In this document: positions 17,546 to 29,164 of the stretch, one piece after another | How the letters are laid out: the number at the start of each line of letters is the position of its first letter | Position numbering within the stretch: the first letter of the stretch is position 1 | Assembly (NCBI GenBank): GCA_949987565.1 | Contig: OX465120.1 | Location: 9,190,587-9,254,586 of the forward strand | Direction of reading: 5' to 3' | Length of the DNA: 64,000 nucleotides | Source of the DNA: Luidia sarsii | Lineage: Eukaryota; Echinodermata; Asteroidea; Paxillosida; Luidiidae | Notes under the pieces: generated by a model | What the model was told of the DNA's origin: nothing | The model's database searches: none | The model's input: only the letters and a program-made list of their open reading frames with translations | Made by a program: the position numbers and the translations under genes

Positions 17546-20190
17546 AAAACAAAGCTGCTGCTTCCGAGAAATCCCACACTGATTTGTTTAAAAAAGGCCT
17601 ATGTAAATCAAGTAACACTAACAGGTCTTACCGCGGGTTGAAATGGAAAACAACGGAGTTCTATGTGTAGCCGTAAACTGTATGACTATAGGGACTAGGG
17701 TATGCACGATCGCTTTCAGGCGTGAACATTGCGACAATTCAAAACTCAAGCTCAACGGCCGGCCGGATGCGCGCGCACGTAACATAATTATACTGTAGTA
17801 CAGTACGTCGTATATTATGCTGGTATCGATTCTTTTAGTGCATTTGTTCCATGCATGCTTGCTGCTTAAGAAAACCGAAAACAGACTACTGACACTAGTT
17901 ACGCGTTAATCGATACTGAACAAGTATTTTCGCTGAGCTCGCCGATTCACTGTCGACATTCTATTTTTGTAAGATGGTACTGAATCAATGTTTATTTGAA
18001 GTTTGTTATCGTGCCATCGTTTGCTGTCGACGATTCGGCATGTACGCACACCGAAAATGGGCCAAAACGTATTGCGGACAAACAATTTAAGCCCTACTTT
18101 CATTTAACCATGACATTTTAACTATATGGTACTATAGGCCAAATTAAATTTTCATGAACCATATCAATAAAAAGTGTCAAAGTCGGTCCTTCATCGGTCC
18201 GACCTCGGCTTGACGACCACATTTTAGTACACAACGGTCCGCTAGCTGTCCGGAAGTGGCAAACCGATTATATTTACGTGGTGGTTTAATGGTGGCAACC
18301 ATGTACCATCGGCGGACCACTGTCGGCGGCAAGCGGCGTGCTGATGCCACTTGCTGCTGCTTAGCCGCTGGAGGCCCGACGGTGGCTTGCACACTGGGAA
18401 TACATTACCAGTTATATATACACTGCACTGGATACAAGCCCCATTGTACAATGCATGTAAGGATACAATGGACCTACTCTTGTATGTGGTTATCCGCGTT
18501 GACACGTTTGCAAAAGCGCAAGGCCAATTTTAAGTGATCTCTTGTGTGACAGAGAAAGGGGCAGCGATTAAGTACTGGTGAGGGAAGCCTAAGGAATTGT
18601 AAATGGTTGTTATCATTTGATGGGGAGTCAGACTGGTAAATATGCCGCCATTTCACCGAGTTCGATCCGGGGGAAAATCACTTATCCTCCCTAGCGTGCG
18701 ACTATGACTGAATAACAATCAATCGGCCATTCTAGCCATGGGGTTGTTGCAAGATACGCTCAATCATTTAGGATTTAGATGTGTTCTCATCATTCTAACA
18801 TCGTTCATACGGTCAACTATCGATCTTTTGTCGACAAACTATCAACCGAGATGCATGCACATTTTTCATGGTCGCTAGGCTTTGCGCGCGATCCATGCAC
18901 TGTGATCCACCAGTCATTGACCGTCCTCCGAAGGGACAACATGGACCCAATCGATCTGCATCGTGCCGTTTTAATACAACACATTCCCTGAAAGTAAAGC
19001 AAAACTCCGTGGTTATACTAACCATTGTAAAGATGAAAAGAAAGAAGAATAAATAGCAGTTGAAGCTTAACCCTGAGTCGGGTTATTTTGACCATCTGAT
19101 TGCCGGGGTTTGGTGGATTCTCGGCAGTCCATTTGTATCTTGTTTTTGCAGTGTTTCGATGTTTTTTTTTATTGAAGTTCTCTTTTTTAATTTTACAAAC
19201 AGAGGCATAAAACATAAAGTATGAAGAGCCAATGATGTAAAATAGTTAATAGATATTAAGCAAACAAGTCAAATAAGCCTCAATCTTAAGCAATTGTCCG
19301 ATTTGATTAAAAAAAATGGAAAGGGCACATACTGCATTTGGAACACATTTAGTTATAGTTTAATAATTGAGGTATGTCCCCCGATTCCCGTTGGTATCAA
19401 ACCTGGAAAACAAACGCCCTTAAACGTATAAAATCCTTTCCTCATGGACAATTATTATTCCTATGAGTATGGGTTCATGCACCACTTTATATTTATCTCT
19501 GCCTCGGTGCAGTTTTCAATTTTGTTGAGTGCTATGGGTATTGAGTAGCGAACTTTGCTGCTACATATCAGATAAGTTAGAAGCGGACATTTTGACGTCT
19601 GGACCCAAGTACGCTGTCAACATTGCTGCTAACTCCAAAGTAAGCAGCGACATTCACAGCGAAAATTATTAATGTTGAAAGTCCAATACAACATTAATAA
19701 AAGTCGAAAAAATTCCGAACTTTAAACTACTAAACTATTAACCCTTTCCGTAAAAGTAATCCTGCGAAGGTTTTAATTCAAATTGTACTCTGAGAAATTA
19801 TAAAACGGCAACAAACCATGACGGTGTCCGCACAGGCCTACAAGAAACAGACTCCGCTGACATTTTAAACAGCGCCCTCAACGTTGTCGACGACTGATCT
19901 GAGTTGAAATGTCTTCACCACAGACCTATACAAGTAGAGAAAACGCGCTTCTGCGGTTTGACCGCATTTCGGCTAGAAGCAGCAGGGTGCACATGTAACC
20001 GGATACAGGCAAAAAGTTCACCAAAAGGTCATCTGCCTGATGGCCGTGTGGTTTTCCAGTAATCAACATTGCTAGGCACACTGTATGTACATGTACAGGA
20101 CATGTGCGTGTACAGTAGACAATACCCAATGGGAAACAGTGCGTCTTGTTCGGTTATAACTGTGAGTTACAATATGTATTGTTTTTATTA
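17546..20190. other. Non-coding stretch, nothing recognised
   Basis: Only short open frames. A block at 18,455-18,505 (ATGCATGTAAGGATACAATG onward) resembles 27,835-27,890, both readable as a VIRVDT peptide, so a shared mobile element may lie here. The rest holds no feature I can support. Confidence 0.4.
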
Positions 20191-20194
20191 AGTT

Positions 20195-20400
20195 ACAATA
20201 AACGAACGCATCGACCGCCTGGAATACAACTTCAATACATCAATTGAATTTGAGAGTAAGCGGATTAGTGATCTTAAAGGAAAGACCAAGGAGTTGGAAA
20301 AGCTGACCGAAAAGGGTTGTTAAATCCCACGAAACTCTGCCCTTGATCGCCGATCAGTTGAATGAGCTGGAGAAATTCAGTCGACGGAAAAAAATATCCG
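20195..20400 (+). pseudogene. L1-like retrotransposon ORF1 scrap
   Basis: Frame 1 reads INERIDRLEYN, then ESKRISDLKGKTKELEKLTE, up to a stop near 20,320. One base over, it continues KSHETLPLIADQLNELEKFS followed by RR. A charged coiled coil ending LExFSRR is typical of the ORF1 protein of L1-type non-LTR retrotransposons. It is short, frameshifted, and abuts a Penelope-type terminal fragment. Confidence 0.5.
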
Positions 20401-20439
20401 TTTCTTCTCTGTGTCATATTCATTTTCTTCTCCTTCCTT

Positions 20440-20525
20440 TTTGTATCTAGTTTGTCCTTGTCACCCTGCCTTTGATAAAGGTCCTGCTAGGATCGAAACG
20501 CCAGGCCCACTAAATTGTGAATAAT
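20440..20525 (+). repeat. Penelope-type terminal fragment
   Basis: Reads TTTGTCCTTGTCACCCTGCC, then TTTGATAAAGGTCCTGCTAG and GATCGAAACGCCAGGCCCAC. It matches base for base most of the reverse strand at 50,990-51,055 in the coding element. Confidence 0.75.
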
Positions 20526-20929
20526 CATACCTCAACATATTTGTTCACCAAACAACAAAGACGTTTCCTCACTCGCACGTGACGTAAATTTGGAATGCCT
20601 CACGATGTGCTATTGATCATTTCAATCCATTGAGGAGATATTGCGCAAGGATCGGGTCAAGAATTGAGCAGCCTGTCGATGAGGGCGCTACCCACGCCTG
20701 GTACATCGAAAACCAAAAAGTTATTTTTCAAAAGTGCATTTCAGGACGGATACCGACAATAAGATATTGTTAAACTTCTCTTTAATCAGATGTATTGCTC
20801 TTAAAATACAGTGACACGTCGCTATAACGACGCTATAACGAACATCCACTTTCGTATGACAAATGAAGAATGTATCCCGACTTCAATTGATTGAAATGCA
20901 AATAATTACCTGATGCCCTACAGTTAGAG

Positions 20930-21215
20930 ATACGAAATGGTTAGGCAGAGGGGAGACAAGTTTGATGAAGAGGGGAGGCAGAGGGCTGGCAGAGGGTAGG
21001 CAGAGGGCAGAAAGGGGGCAGGCAGAGGGAAGTAGATTGGGAGGCACATGGAAGTCAGAAAGGTAGGGAGATGGGAGACAGAGGGAAACCAGTGGGGAGC
21101 CGGATGGCGAAACAGAGGGGAGCCAGAGGTACGGGCAAATTGGGAGCCAGATGGAAGATAGATGGGAGTAAGAGGGAGCCAGATAGGAGCTAAAGGGGAT
21201 AGGCGGTCCTGACAC
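20930..21215. repeat. Decayed purine-rich tandem repeat (GGGAGGCAGA type)
   Basis: Plus strand is nearly all purine with recurring GGCAGAGGG, GGGAGCCAGA and GGGAGACAGA blocks about 8-20 bp apart. Open frames on the minus strand here are Pro/Ser-rich shadows. Confidence 0.7.
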
Positions 21216-21224
21216 CGAGGAGAT

Positions 21225-22640
21225 GGGCGCACCGCCCTTGCACACACGGGCCGTTGACTCGCAGCGAATCACGGTCACCTTGATACGGAGTGCAATCGGT
21301 TCAGTTTCTGAGACCGATAAGCGGGCCTTCCGAAGGCGAATCACTGCCGCCGAGGACCGGGGCGCACAGCTGGCTCACTCTGGCTCACTCGGTCCGTTAA
21401 CACGATGCGAAGCACAGCCGCCGCTATCCGGGGCGCACTCGGGTTGCTGACTCACAGCCGTTGACACCAAACACTCAAAACGTGGTTTTCGGCGCACCAC
21501 GCTATCCCAGTCGGACTGTTGACTCGCAGTAAATCAAAGCCATCGCGGTCCATGGCGCACCGCTGCGCTTGCCCACTCGGACCGTAGAATCGTAGCCACT
21601 CACGGTCACCGCTATCCATGGCGCACCGCGCTTGCCCACTGGGGCCATTGAATCACAGCGAATCACGGCCACTGTGCAAGATTCCCATAACGCGATCACT
21701 GCTCGCTCTGTCGCAAGCTGAGGGAACGCGCACGCGCAGTCACGTGCTCTGATGAGCCGTCTGTGCAGCTCCTCGCGGTGTCAACACGCTCTTCGTAGTT
21801 AACATGCTCCCTAGTCCTCCAATACAGGTAGTACCCGTGCCGCACAGCGATCTTGCTTGTTCCGCAAGGTCCGACAATAATGTTTAGGCAGCTAGGGGTG
21901 CGCTAGTGGTTTACACATGGGAGCGTGTTGCTACCGAGAAGCTGCACAGCGACAGCCGTCCAAGCCACCGTGGTCCATGGCCCACCGTGCTTTCCAACTC
22001 GGGCCGTTAAATCGCAGCGAATCAAAGACATCGTGCTCGGCTACCGAGGTTCGGGGCGCAACGCGCTGGTCCACTTGGACCATTGTCTTGCAAAGAATCA
22101 CGGCCACCTTGGTCCGAGGTGAACTCGGGCCGTTGACTCGCAGCGTATCACGTTCACCGTGGTCCTGGGTGCACCCGGGCCGTTGACTCGCAGCGTATCA
22201 CGGCCACCGTGGTCCTGGGTGCACCCGGGCCGTTGACTCGCAGTGTATCACGTTCACCGTGGTCCTGGGTGCACCCGGGCCGTTGACTCGCAGTGTATCA
22301 CGGTCACTGTGGTCCTGGGTGCACCCGGGCCGTTGAATCGTAGCGTATAACGGTCACCGTGGTCCTGGGTGCACCCCTGCCGTTGATTTACAGCATATCG
22401 CGGTCACCGTGCTCCTGGTTGCACCCCTGCTGTTGACTCGCAGCGTATCGCGGTCACCGTGGTCCTTGGGTGCACCCGGGCCGTTGACTCGCAGCGAATC
22501 ACGGCAACCCTGGGCCGGAGTGCCCTCGGGCCGCTGACTCGCATACGTTCACATACCACGAATCACGGCTGCCGGGGTCCAGGGCGCACCGCGCTGGCCC
22601 AGGCCTTTCGGGCTGTGGAAACGCAGGAAATTACATCCCG
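21225..22640. repeat. 50-bp GC-rich satellite, array A
   Basis: From 22,130 to 22,530 the unit repeats at exactly 50 bp (22,131, 22,181, 22,231, 22,281, 22,331, 22,381, 22,431), core CCGTTGACTCGCAGCGTATC followed by ACGGCCACCGTGGTCC and TGGGTGCACCCGGG. From 21,225 to 22,120 more diverged units are seen. Each unit holds a CACGG-CCA-CCGTG dyad. It contrasts strongly in base composition with the AT-rich surroundings. Confidence 0.88.
21495..21968. repeat. Segmental duplication, copy 1
   Basis: Near-identical to 24,808-25,290. It begins in the satellite (GTCGGACTGTTGACTCGCAG) and runs through unique-looking sequence including ACGCGATCACTGCTCGCTCT and GTCCGACAATAATGTTTAGG to GACAGCCGTCCAAGC. Confidence 0.8.
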
Positions 22641-24095
22641 ATACCCAGCATTCTCGACGCACAAACTGAATGATGTTGAACACATTGTTATGTAAATTAT
22701 ATATACATATATCAGTTTCCCTAGTATTCTAAAATGACCTTTTGGGATATAAAATGCATTCCTTATTACAACAAAAACTGACCCAAAAAAATATCTGAGA
22801 GAAAAAGCAAGCTGATTTTTTGCAGGATTTGTTTTGTTCTGTGAAGTTAAATATTCATTGCGAGCTGGACCAATAAGGCAGTGATTGGTCCCGTAAATTA
22901 ATTATAATAATGTTATGTATTCTCTTCTTATGAAACCTTGAAGTCAAACAGAGTATGCCAATGAGCAAATGAGTAGTGGAATTATTTATGATATGTTTTG
23001 ACTAGACCAAATAAGCAGTGAAACAAGCAAATGGCCATTGAATCGAGTAAATTAGCAACCTATAGCGCCCTCTAGATGTATGTTATGTTAGTTTGTGTTA
23101 GTTGCCAAGTCGAGAAAGGGGCGAGAGAGCGAGAAGAGGAGATACATTATAAAGACAGATAAGAGGGAGGTAGGGAAAGTTGGAGGGCAAAGAGAGAGGG
23201 GGAAATTGCGGCAGACACAGACGTGAGTAAGAAAAGAGATGAATAGGTGGTGAGTGGCGTGGAGAGCGGAGGGATTGGAGATAAGATGAGGGAGAGGGGG
23301 GGGAGAGAAATGGGTGATGGAAGAGCAAGGGGCAATGCGCACGGGGTGCGAACGTTAGGGAGTGGTAGATCGGAGAGTGTAATGGTAGAACGCAATGTTA
23401 CGCCGGTAACTATGTTAGCTGATTAGGTTGAGATTCGGCATGGTGGCAGTCGGCATCGATATAGCGAAGGAGAGGAAAAGTTGGTTGTGGAAATATGGAA
23501 TTTCAGTGTGCGTGTATTGCAACTTAGGTGTTACTGGTGCTGTAATCTGTATTCGTAGATAACGTGTGACTTGTATATCTTCGATGGTGTTCGTATATTG
23601 ATTGATTAATTGATTGATTTATTCATATTTTTTGGGGGGTGTTTTATTTAGCTAATTTAAGTCGGTCTTTCGTATGTTTATTTAGATATTGGCCAAGGCC
23701 TAGAGATATCGTGTTCGGGCGTGATCTTGTTCACTTATCACTTCAGGAAATAATGGTCAACTGCAGCTGTAAATAATTTTCATTACCTTAATTCTCGTCA
23801 AGATATATAAAACATATAAAGGAGTTAACGAATATAAGCAATAAAAAAAATGAAGACATGGGGACATAAAACGTGTTGTATATTTGTTTTGGCAGGGAAG
23901 TTGATTTTTGACTGTGCACATGAGAACTAATGCACCTTTCACCTGTAAACAAACCTTTCTTCTAATTTTGACAGTTTTCTCGAGTTTATATTATTTGTTT
24001 ATGTTTAAATCATGAATACACCTTCGAAAGGAAACAAATAATTATTTCAATCACCGGTAGCCAATTATTCGACGAAATTGCATATTGTTAACATT
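22641..24095. other. AT-rich spacer with purine-rich tract
   Basis: Lies between the two satellite arrays. At 23,100-23,370 the plus strand is strongly purine-rich (GAGAGAGCGAGAAGAGGAG and similar), resembling the tract in the 3' untranslated part of the Penelope-like element at 51 kb. No gene seen. Confidence 0.45.
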
Positions 24096-24150
24096 AAGTG
24101 TGGGTCTGACGTTTCGATCATAGCAGGACCTTTTTCAAAGACCTCTTTTA
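24095..24150 (-). repeat. Penelope-type terminal fragment
   Basis: Reads GTGTGGGTCTGACGTTTCGA, then TCATAGCAGGACCTTTTTCA, the family motif in minus orientation. It lies immediately before satellite array B. Confidence 0.65.
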
Positions 24151-24239
24151 ATCAATAGTCAAAAAGCATATTGATTAAAATCAATCAGTCAATCAGATAC
24201 GGCACATGGCAATCAAACTGCAAGCAAATGTTCAAGTTC

Positions 24240-25070
24240 ATCGGACCTTCCCTTTCTGAGTTCGATAGGCGAGCCTTTCGTAGGCGAATCACGGCCACCG
24301 AGGACCGGGGCGCACAGCGCTGGTCCACACGGGCCGTTGAATCGCAGTGAATCACGGCAACTGTGGTCCGGGGTGCACCCAGTCCGTTTTCACGCCGCGA
24401 ATCACAGACACCGTGATCCGGGGTGCACTCAGTCCGTTTACACGCTGCGATTCACGTCTACCGCTGTCCGGGGCGCACAGCACTGGCCCACTCGGTCCGT
24501 TGACAGGCCGCGAATCACGGCCACCGTGATCAGGGGTGCACTCAGACCGTTGACTCGCAGCGAATCGGGGCCACCGAGATCAGGGTTGCACTCGGACCGT
24601 TGACTCGCAGCGAATCACGGCCACCGTGATCAGGGTTGCACTCAAACCGTTCACTCGCAGCGAATCACGGCCACCGTAATCCAGGGTGTACTCGGTCCGT
24701 TGACATGCCACAAATCACGGCCTCTCTGCTCCTGGGCGCACTCGGGCCGCTGTCTCACAGCCGTTGACATACCACGAATCACCCGGCATGGGGTTCATGG
24801 CGTGCCGCCGGGCTATCTCAGTCGGACTGTTGACTCGCAGTAAATCACAGCCATCGTGGTCCATGGCGCACCGCTGTGCTTGCCAACTCGGACTGTAGAA
24901 TCGTAGCCACTCACGGTCACCGCTATCCATGGCGCACCGCGCTTGCCCACTGGGGCCATTGAATCACAGCGAATCACGACCACTGTGCAATATTCCAATA
25001 ACGCGATCACTGCTCGCTCTGCCGCAAGCCGAGAGAACGCGCACGCGCAGTCATGTTCCTAATCAGTGCT
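24240..25070. repeat. 50-bp GC-rich satellite, array B
   Basis: Diverged units with the same ~50-bp period and core (GTTGACTCGCAGCGAATCAC, then GGCCACCGTGATC). CGTTGACTCGCAG-type blocks are at 24,548 and 24,598. Related to array A, 2 kb to the left. Confidence 0.82.
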
Positions 25071-25290
25071 CTGATGCGCCGTTTGTGCAGCTCCTCGCTG
25101 TCAACACGCTCTTCGGAGTTAACATGCTCCCTAGTCTTCCAATACTTTGGCCATGTAGTACCCGTACCGCACAGCGATTGCGCTCGTTCCGTAAGGTCCG
25201 ACAATAATGTTTAGGCAGCTAGAGGGGCGCTAGGGGTTTACACATAGGAGCGTGTTGCCACCTAGAAGCTGCCCAGCGGCAGCCGTCCAA
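24808..25290. repeat. Segmental duplication, copy 2
   Basis: Direct copy of 21,495-21,968 about 3.3 kb away with few substitutions and a few small insertions, such as extra bases after GTCATG near 25,055. Ends with CAGCCGTCCAAGC. Confidence 0.8.
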
Positions 25291-26260
25291 GCTGCAAGAG
25301 GGCGCACGCGCGGTCATGTTTCCCACCGGTGGAAGAGAGTGGAGTTGTTGTGGCAACGCGCGTATGCAGTGCGGCCTACTCTTATACAAACCAAGGGACA
25401 CATACAAATGTTCATAGTATTGAGCAGTGAAATGAGTAATCAAACAGATAACATGCGCAAAAATCACTAAACTAATATACACAAACATTGCGAACTGCTT
25501 ACAGTCAAATATTTCCAGAAGCGAATGTCATAAATTGGAAGTCCTGACTGAAAAGCAGGTAAGATGGGGTCAAATTGAACGACAGGTGTTGAGGTAGAGG
25601 TTAGAAAGTGGAAGGGGAAAACATGAAAGGGGAAAATATTGTTAAAGAAAATGGGGAAGGAACACCAAATAGGGTTTATAGATAAACAAGCAAGGTTGTA
25701 ACTCTGGGTAGCCCATAACATTTTTTAAATGAACTAAAACATTCTGTAGGGCAAGTAAATGTGTCGGGGTGATATACCATGGTAATTTAGATTTGACCTC
25801 GTCTGACCTATTTCACTGAATGTGACATATACGCCACTTTAAATCATAAGGTAAGCTAATAACTTAAACATGTGTTAAAAACATAATGCATTGTACTGTA
25901 TTCCTGTCCAGTACTGAAGTAATATACATGCGTCAGGTATCATGCATTGATTAATACATGGTAGACAATTTTATGGTCCATTTATGCTGATATTAAGGTA
26001 CCCATAACCACTTTCGAGCCACACACTTTTCAATTGAAATTTCCCATTTTTAAGTGGGAAATTCAACAACAAAATCAAACATCCAGGAATCAAAATCGCC
26101 TCGTCTATTGATGTTTAGGATCAGGTGAACTGTTGTTGCCACTTTATGCTTTCACCGACAGATTGCTTCAATTTGTAAACCCCTAAAAACAAATGAATAT
26201 ATCAAGCAATTAATACATTGAATCCTCTCCACGACTAGAAGCTATGCTCTGTTATACACA
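25290..26260. other. Spacer with possible minus-strand Penelope remnant
   Basis: 25,485-25,700 resembles the 3' region of a minus-strand Penelope-type element: ATTGCGAACTGCTTACAGTC, then a purine-rich tract and GAACACCAAATAGGG, as at 33.5-33.8 kb. No gene seen. Confidence 0.4.
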
Positions 26261-26264
26261 AATA

Positions 26265-26615
26265 CTTATAATACAACCAACCAAACCCTACCCAACACAA
26301 CCCAGCGCATCCTTTGGCAACCAACCGAACCCTGCCCAATCCAACCCAACTCATGCCAATCCAACACAACCAATCAACCAAACCCAACCCAACCAAAGCA
26401 AACCCATCCCAACCAAATCCAACCAAAGCAAACCCATACCAACCAAACACAACCGAAATCAACTCAGCCTTACCAAACCTAGCCCTACCCAACTCTACAA
26501 AACCAGCCCAACCCAACCAACCCAACCCCAGCCCACCCAGCCTAGCCCAGCTCAGCCCAGCCCAACCAAAACCAACCAAAACCAACCAAACCATCCCAAC
26601 CCACGCTGTCAAACC
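26265..26615. repeat. Degenerate CCAAC-type pentanucleotide repeat
   Basis: Plus strand is built of CCAAC, CCCAA, CCAAA and CAGCC blocks with almost no G. The open frames on both strands (Asn/Pro/Thr-rich and Gly/Trp/Leu-rich) are products of this bias. Confidence 0.85.
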
Positions 26616-27480
26616 CCCGAAAAAAAGTAAATAAATCCATGGACTCATTAATATTCATGAGCTGATGTCATGGTCACGTGATGAATATTTTTACATACAC
26701 GGACTCTCAAATTAAATACATGTCAAGTGTTCATCCCGTAGGACCCGATATTGCATCATGATTGCACTTGGCAGTTTGCCCATTGAAAGGGCTGTCACGC
26801 GACTGTCCAAGTAAAACACAAACAGGGAAAACAATACACATTGCTATCTAATTCCATGTGTAGGCCCTCTTCGTATGATATTGACTACTTTAAAAAGAAC
26901 AACAAACAATGTGGCATCAAGCAGCACGATTCCTACACGGATCTGCCATCCCTGCCTATCCCCAACACACGGATTATTTTGTGCATACAGTGTATGTGAT
27001 GTGTTTGGGACGTGATAATGATTTTCAAAAAAATCATAATAATTTGAAACATAGCTCAGTCAGAGCAAAACGTAGGATCTTAAATGACTGGCCTAATTCT
27101 GAGCAAATCGGCAATTGGCTTAAAATGTGTGCTAAAATCAGGCATTTTGATGATACAAACATGGCGTCACTACATTTTGACATTAAAGGTTGGCTCTTAA
27201 CCATACACCCAAATTATATCCATGAACAAGAACAAACAATATCACTGTTTTAGCCAAATATACCCCCAAATGTGAAATCCCAAACAATTCATGACCTCAT
27301 TAAATTACATGAGGTGATGTCACGGTCTCATGGGGACATTTTCGGATACACATTTTCCTAACTAACACACATGTCAACTGATGCCCCCTGGGATGTACGG
27401 TTGCAAAAAACATTGCATGTGGCAGTCTGCACCTTTAAAGGGCTGTCACGTGACAATCGTCAAGATGAAACCAAACTCTG
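26616..27480 (-). repeat. Two partial minus-strand copies of the ~800-bp CRE/CACGTG repeat
   Basis: At 26,645-26,815 and 27,290-27,460 the order ATTCATGAG...TGATGTCA...AAAGGGCTGTCAC(G)CGAC / AAAGGGCTGTCACGTGAC is the reverse of the plus-strand copies at 49-59 kb. The intervening open frame (26,909-27,253) is unrecognised. Confidence 0.5.
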
Positions 27481-29160
27481 GGAATCCTTCTACCAAAAGG
27501 AACTTTGGGACAGTGTTCTTGCAAAGATTGTTTCAAAATGGGTCATCATTTTTTTTAAGAAGTACCGAACAGAACGTGCCCAGTATTTTACTTATGGGGA
27601 AAGGGGACAAAGAAGGAGAACAATAAGAACAAAAACCGAACAAACACTATAGCTGTTCTGCTTAACTGAAGCGGTGGAAATCATAATAATTTGGTGAAGC
27701 TACGTAGGTCCCCACTATATTTAGATATGTCAGAATATCGGTTTCTTTATATTTTGCGGAGACCAATACAGATTTATAATTTCCCTGTGGGGACCTATTT
27801 AACCTATAAGATACGCGCCCACACTGTGTAAGGCATGCATGGGCACAATGGGCTCACTCTTGGATATGGTTATACGTGTTGACACCTACACACAACAGCA
27901 TAAGGAGTCAGACTGGTATTACCTGTGTGACAGCTGCTATTCTATGACTATGATCGCAGCTGTGTTTTCCCGTAGTCGCTGGAAAGCCTTGCGGCCTACC
28001 TCATTATTTTATGTGTATGCTTTACATTCAAAGACATCTCATATGACCTTCGATGTGTACGCTTTATATGTGTCCTAAAAGCTCTACAGACGCTCAACAT
28101 ACGCTCTTATATTTTACATACATCATAGAAATGTGGTCACTTCTCTCCTACATAGAGCTCGCTGTGAATTGTACACATTATTTAATGAGATCGACAGCTC
28201 TGATCAAGGGAATATATTCAGGGCGTCAAATCACTGCTAAGGCAAACTGTAACTGCTTCGATTTCTCCATCTACAGACAGCCTGGCTCATGTTTATGAAA
28301 TGGGTAACTTCCTCGTCAAAAGGTATCAAGTATTCATACAAAACCTAACAACATATAATCGAGCTCAGTTGATGGAGTGCCTCATACTGTGCAAGAAACA
28401 TCATCACGTGGTATTTCGTCTGATCAGTTCCTATCTAGGATCGAGTTACAGGTAAATCAGCTTGTTATGAAATATACACATAAGTCTTTATCATATATCC
28501 AATGCCAACAAACTTAGTAGATGAGTGCATTGAGGTTCTCGTTCCTGTACTAAAAAAAAACATTTTACTCTCATGTCGGGCACTTACCCTGAAGGTCGGA
28601 AGGAGGAAAAAGTCGTACGTTTAATTTCCTGGTTTCACGGGTAAGATGTTAAATGCTCAGCAAATCATTTTCTTGTTTAACATTTCTATAAAAAGGCCAC
28701 GGAGACTGACTAACCCCATCGAATGTCATACTGAGTGAAAAATGTCGTACGGTGGCTTGCATGTATTCATAAACTATGCCCAGGAATTGGTTTTGCACAG
28801 ATTAAATTCTTATGTATTTTGTAATAAATTAAAGTTTGGAAACAATAAATGGCATACAAGACATGGAAGAGATAAACTATAAAACAAATGAAAACATCAG
28901 GTCATAAGGTCATGTTTTCTCGAATTTGCACTTGGGTGTATCATAATTCGACACTACTCAACAGAGTAGCGGAGACGTGCTGGACACGTTTTCAAAAATT
29001 ACAACAGAGTGCTGCTGCAAATAGTAGGCCTTGACCCGATGTGCTTTGAAGTCCACTCTCATGCCTCATGCTACAAGCAGTACACAAAATGCACATATGG
29101 AGTTAGGCCGACTTCTGGTCGATATCTATCGTAATTACACATTTTAATTTTCTTGCTTTT
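27481..29160. other. Spacer with weak coding-like scraps
   Basis: 27,835-28,075 reads GSLLDMVIRVDTYTQQHKES, then DWYYLCDSCYS, shared in part with 18,455-18,505. A frame at 28,300-28,455 reads GNFLVKRYQVFIQNLTTYNR. Both may be 5' parts of the pseudogene at 29.2 kb, which I cannot show. 28,735-28,900 resembles the repeat piece at 41,160-41,230. Confidence 0.35.
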
Positions 29161-29164
29161 CTGA

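Noticed and set aside
22129..22540. 50-bp periodic repeats as a CRISPR array
   Set aside because: Units are contiguous with no variable spacers, and the genome is animal.
26235..26648. Gly/Trp-rich minus-strand and Asn/Pro/Thr-rich plus-strand frames
   Set aside because: Direct products of the CCAAC-type low-complexity tract.
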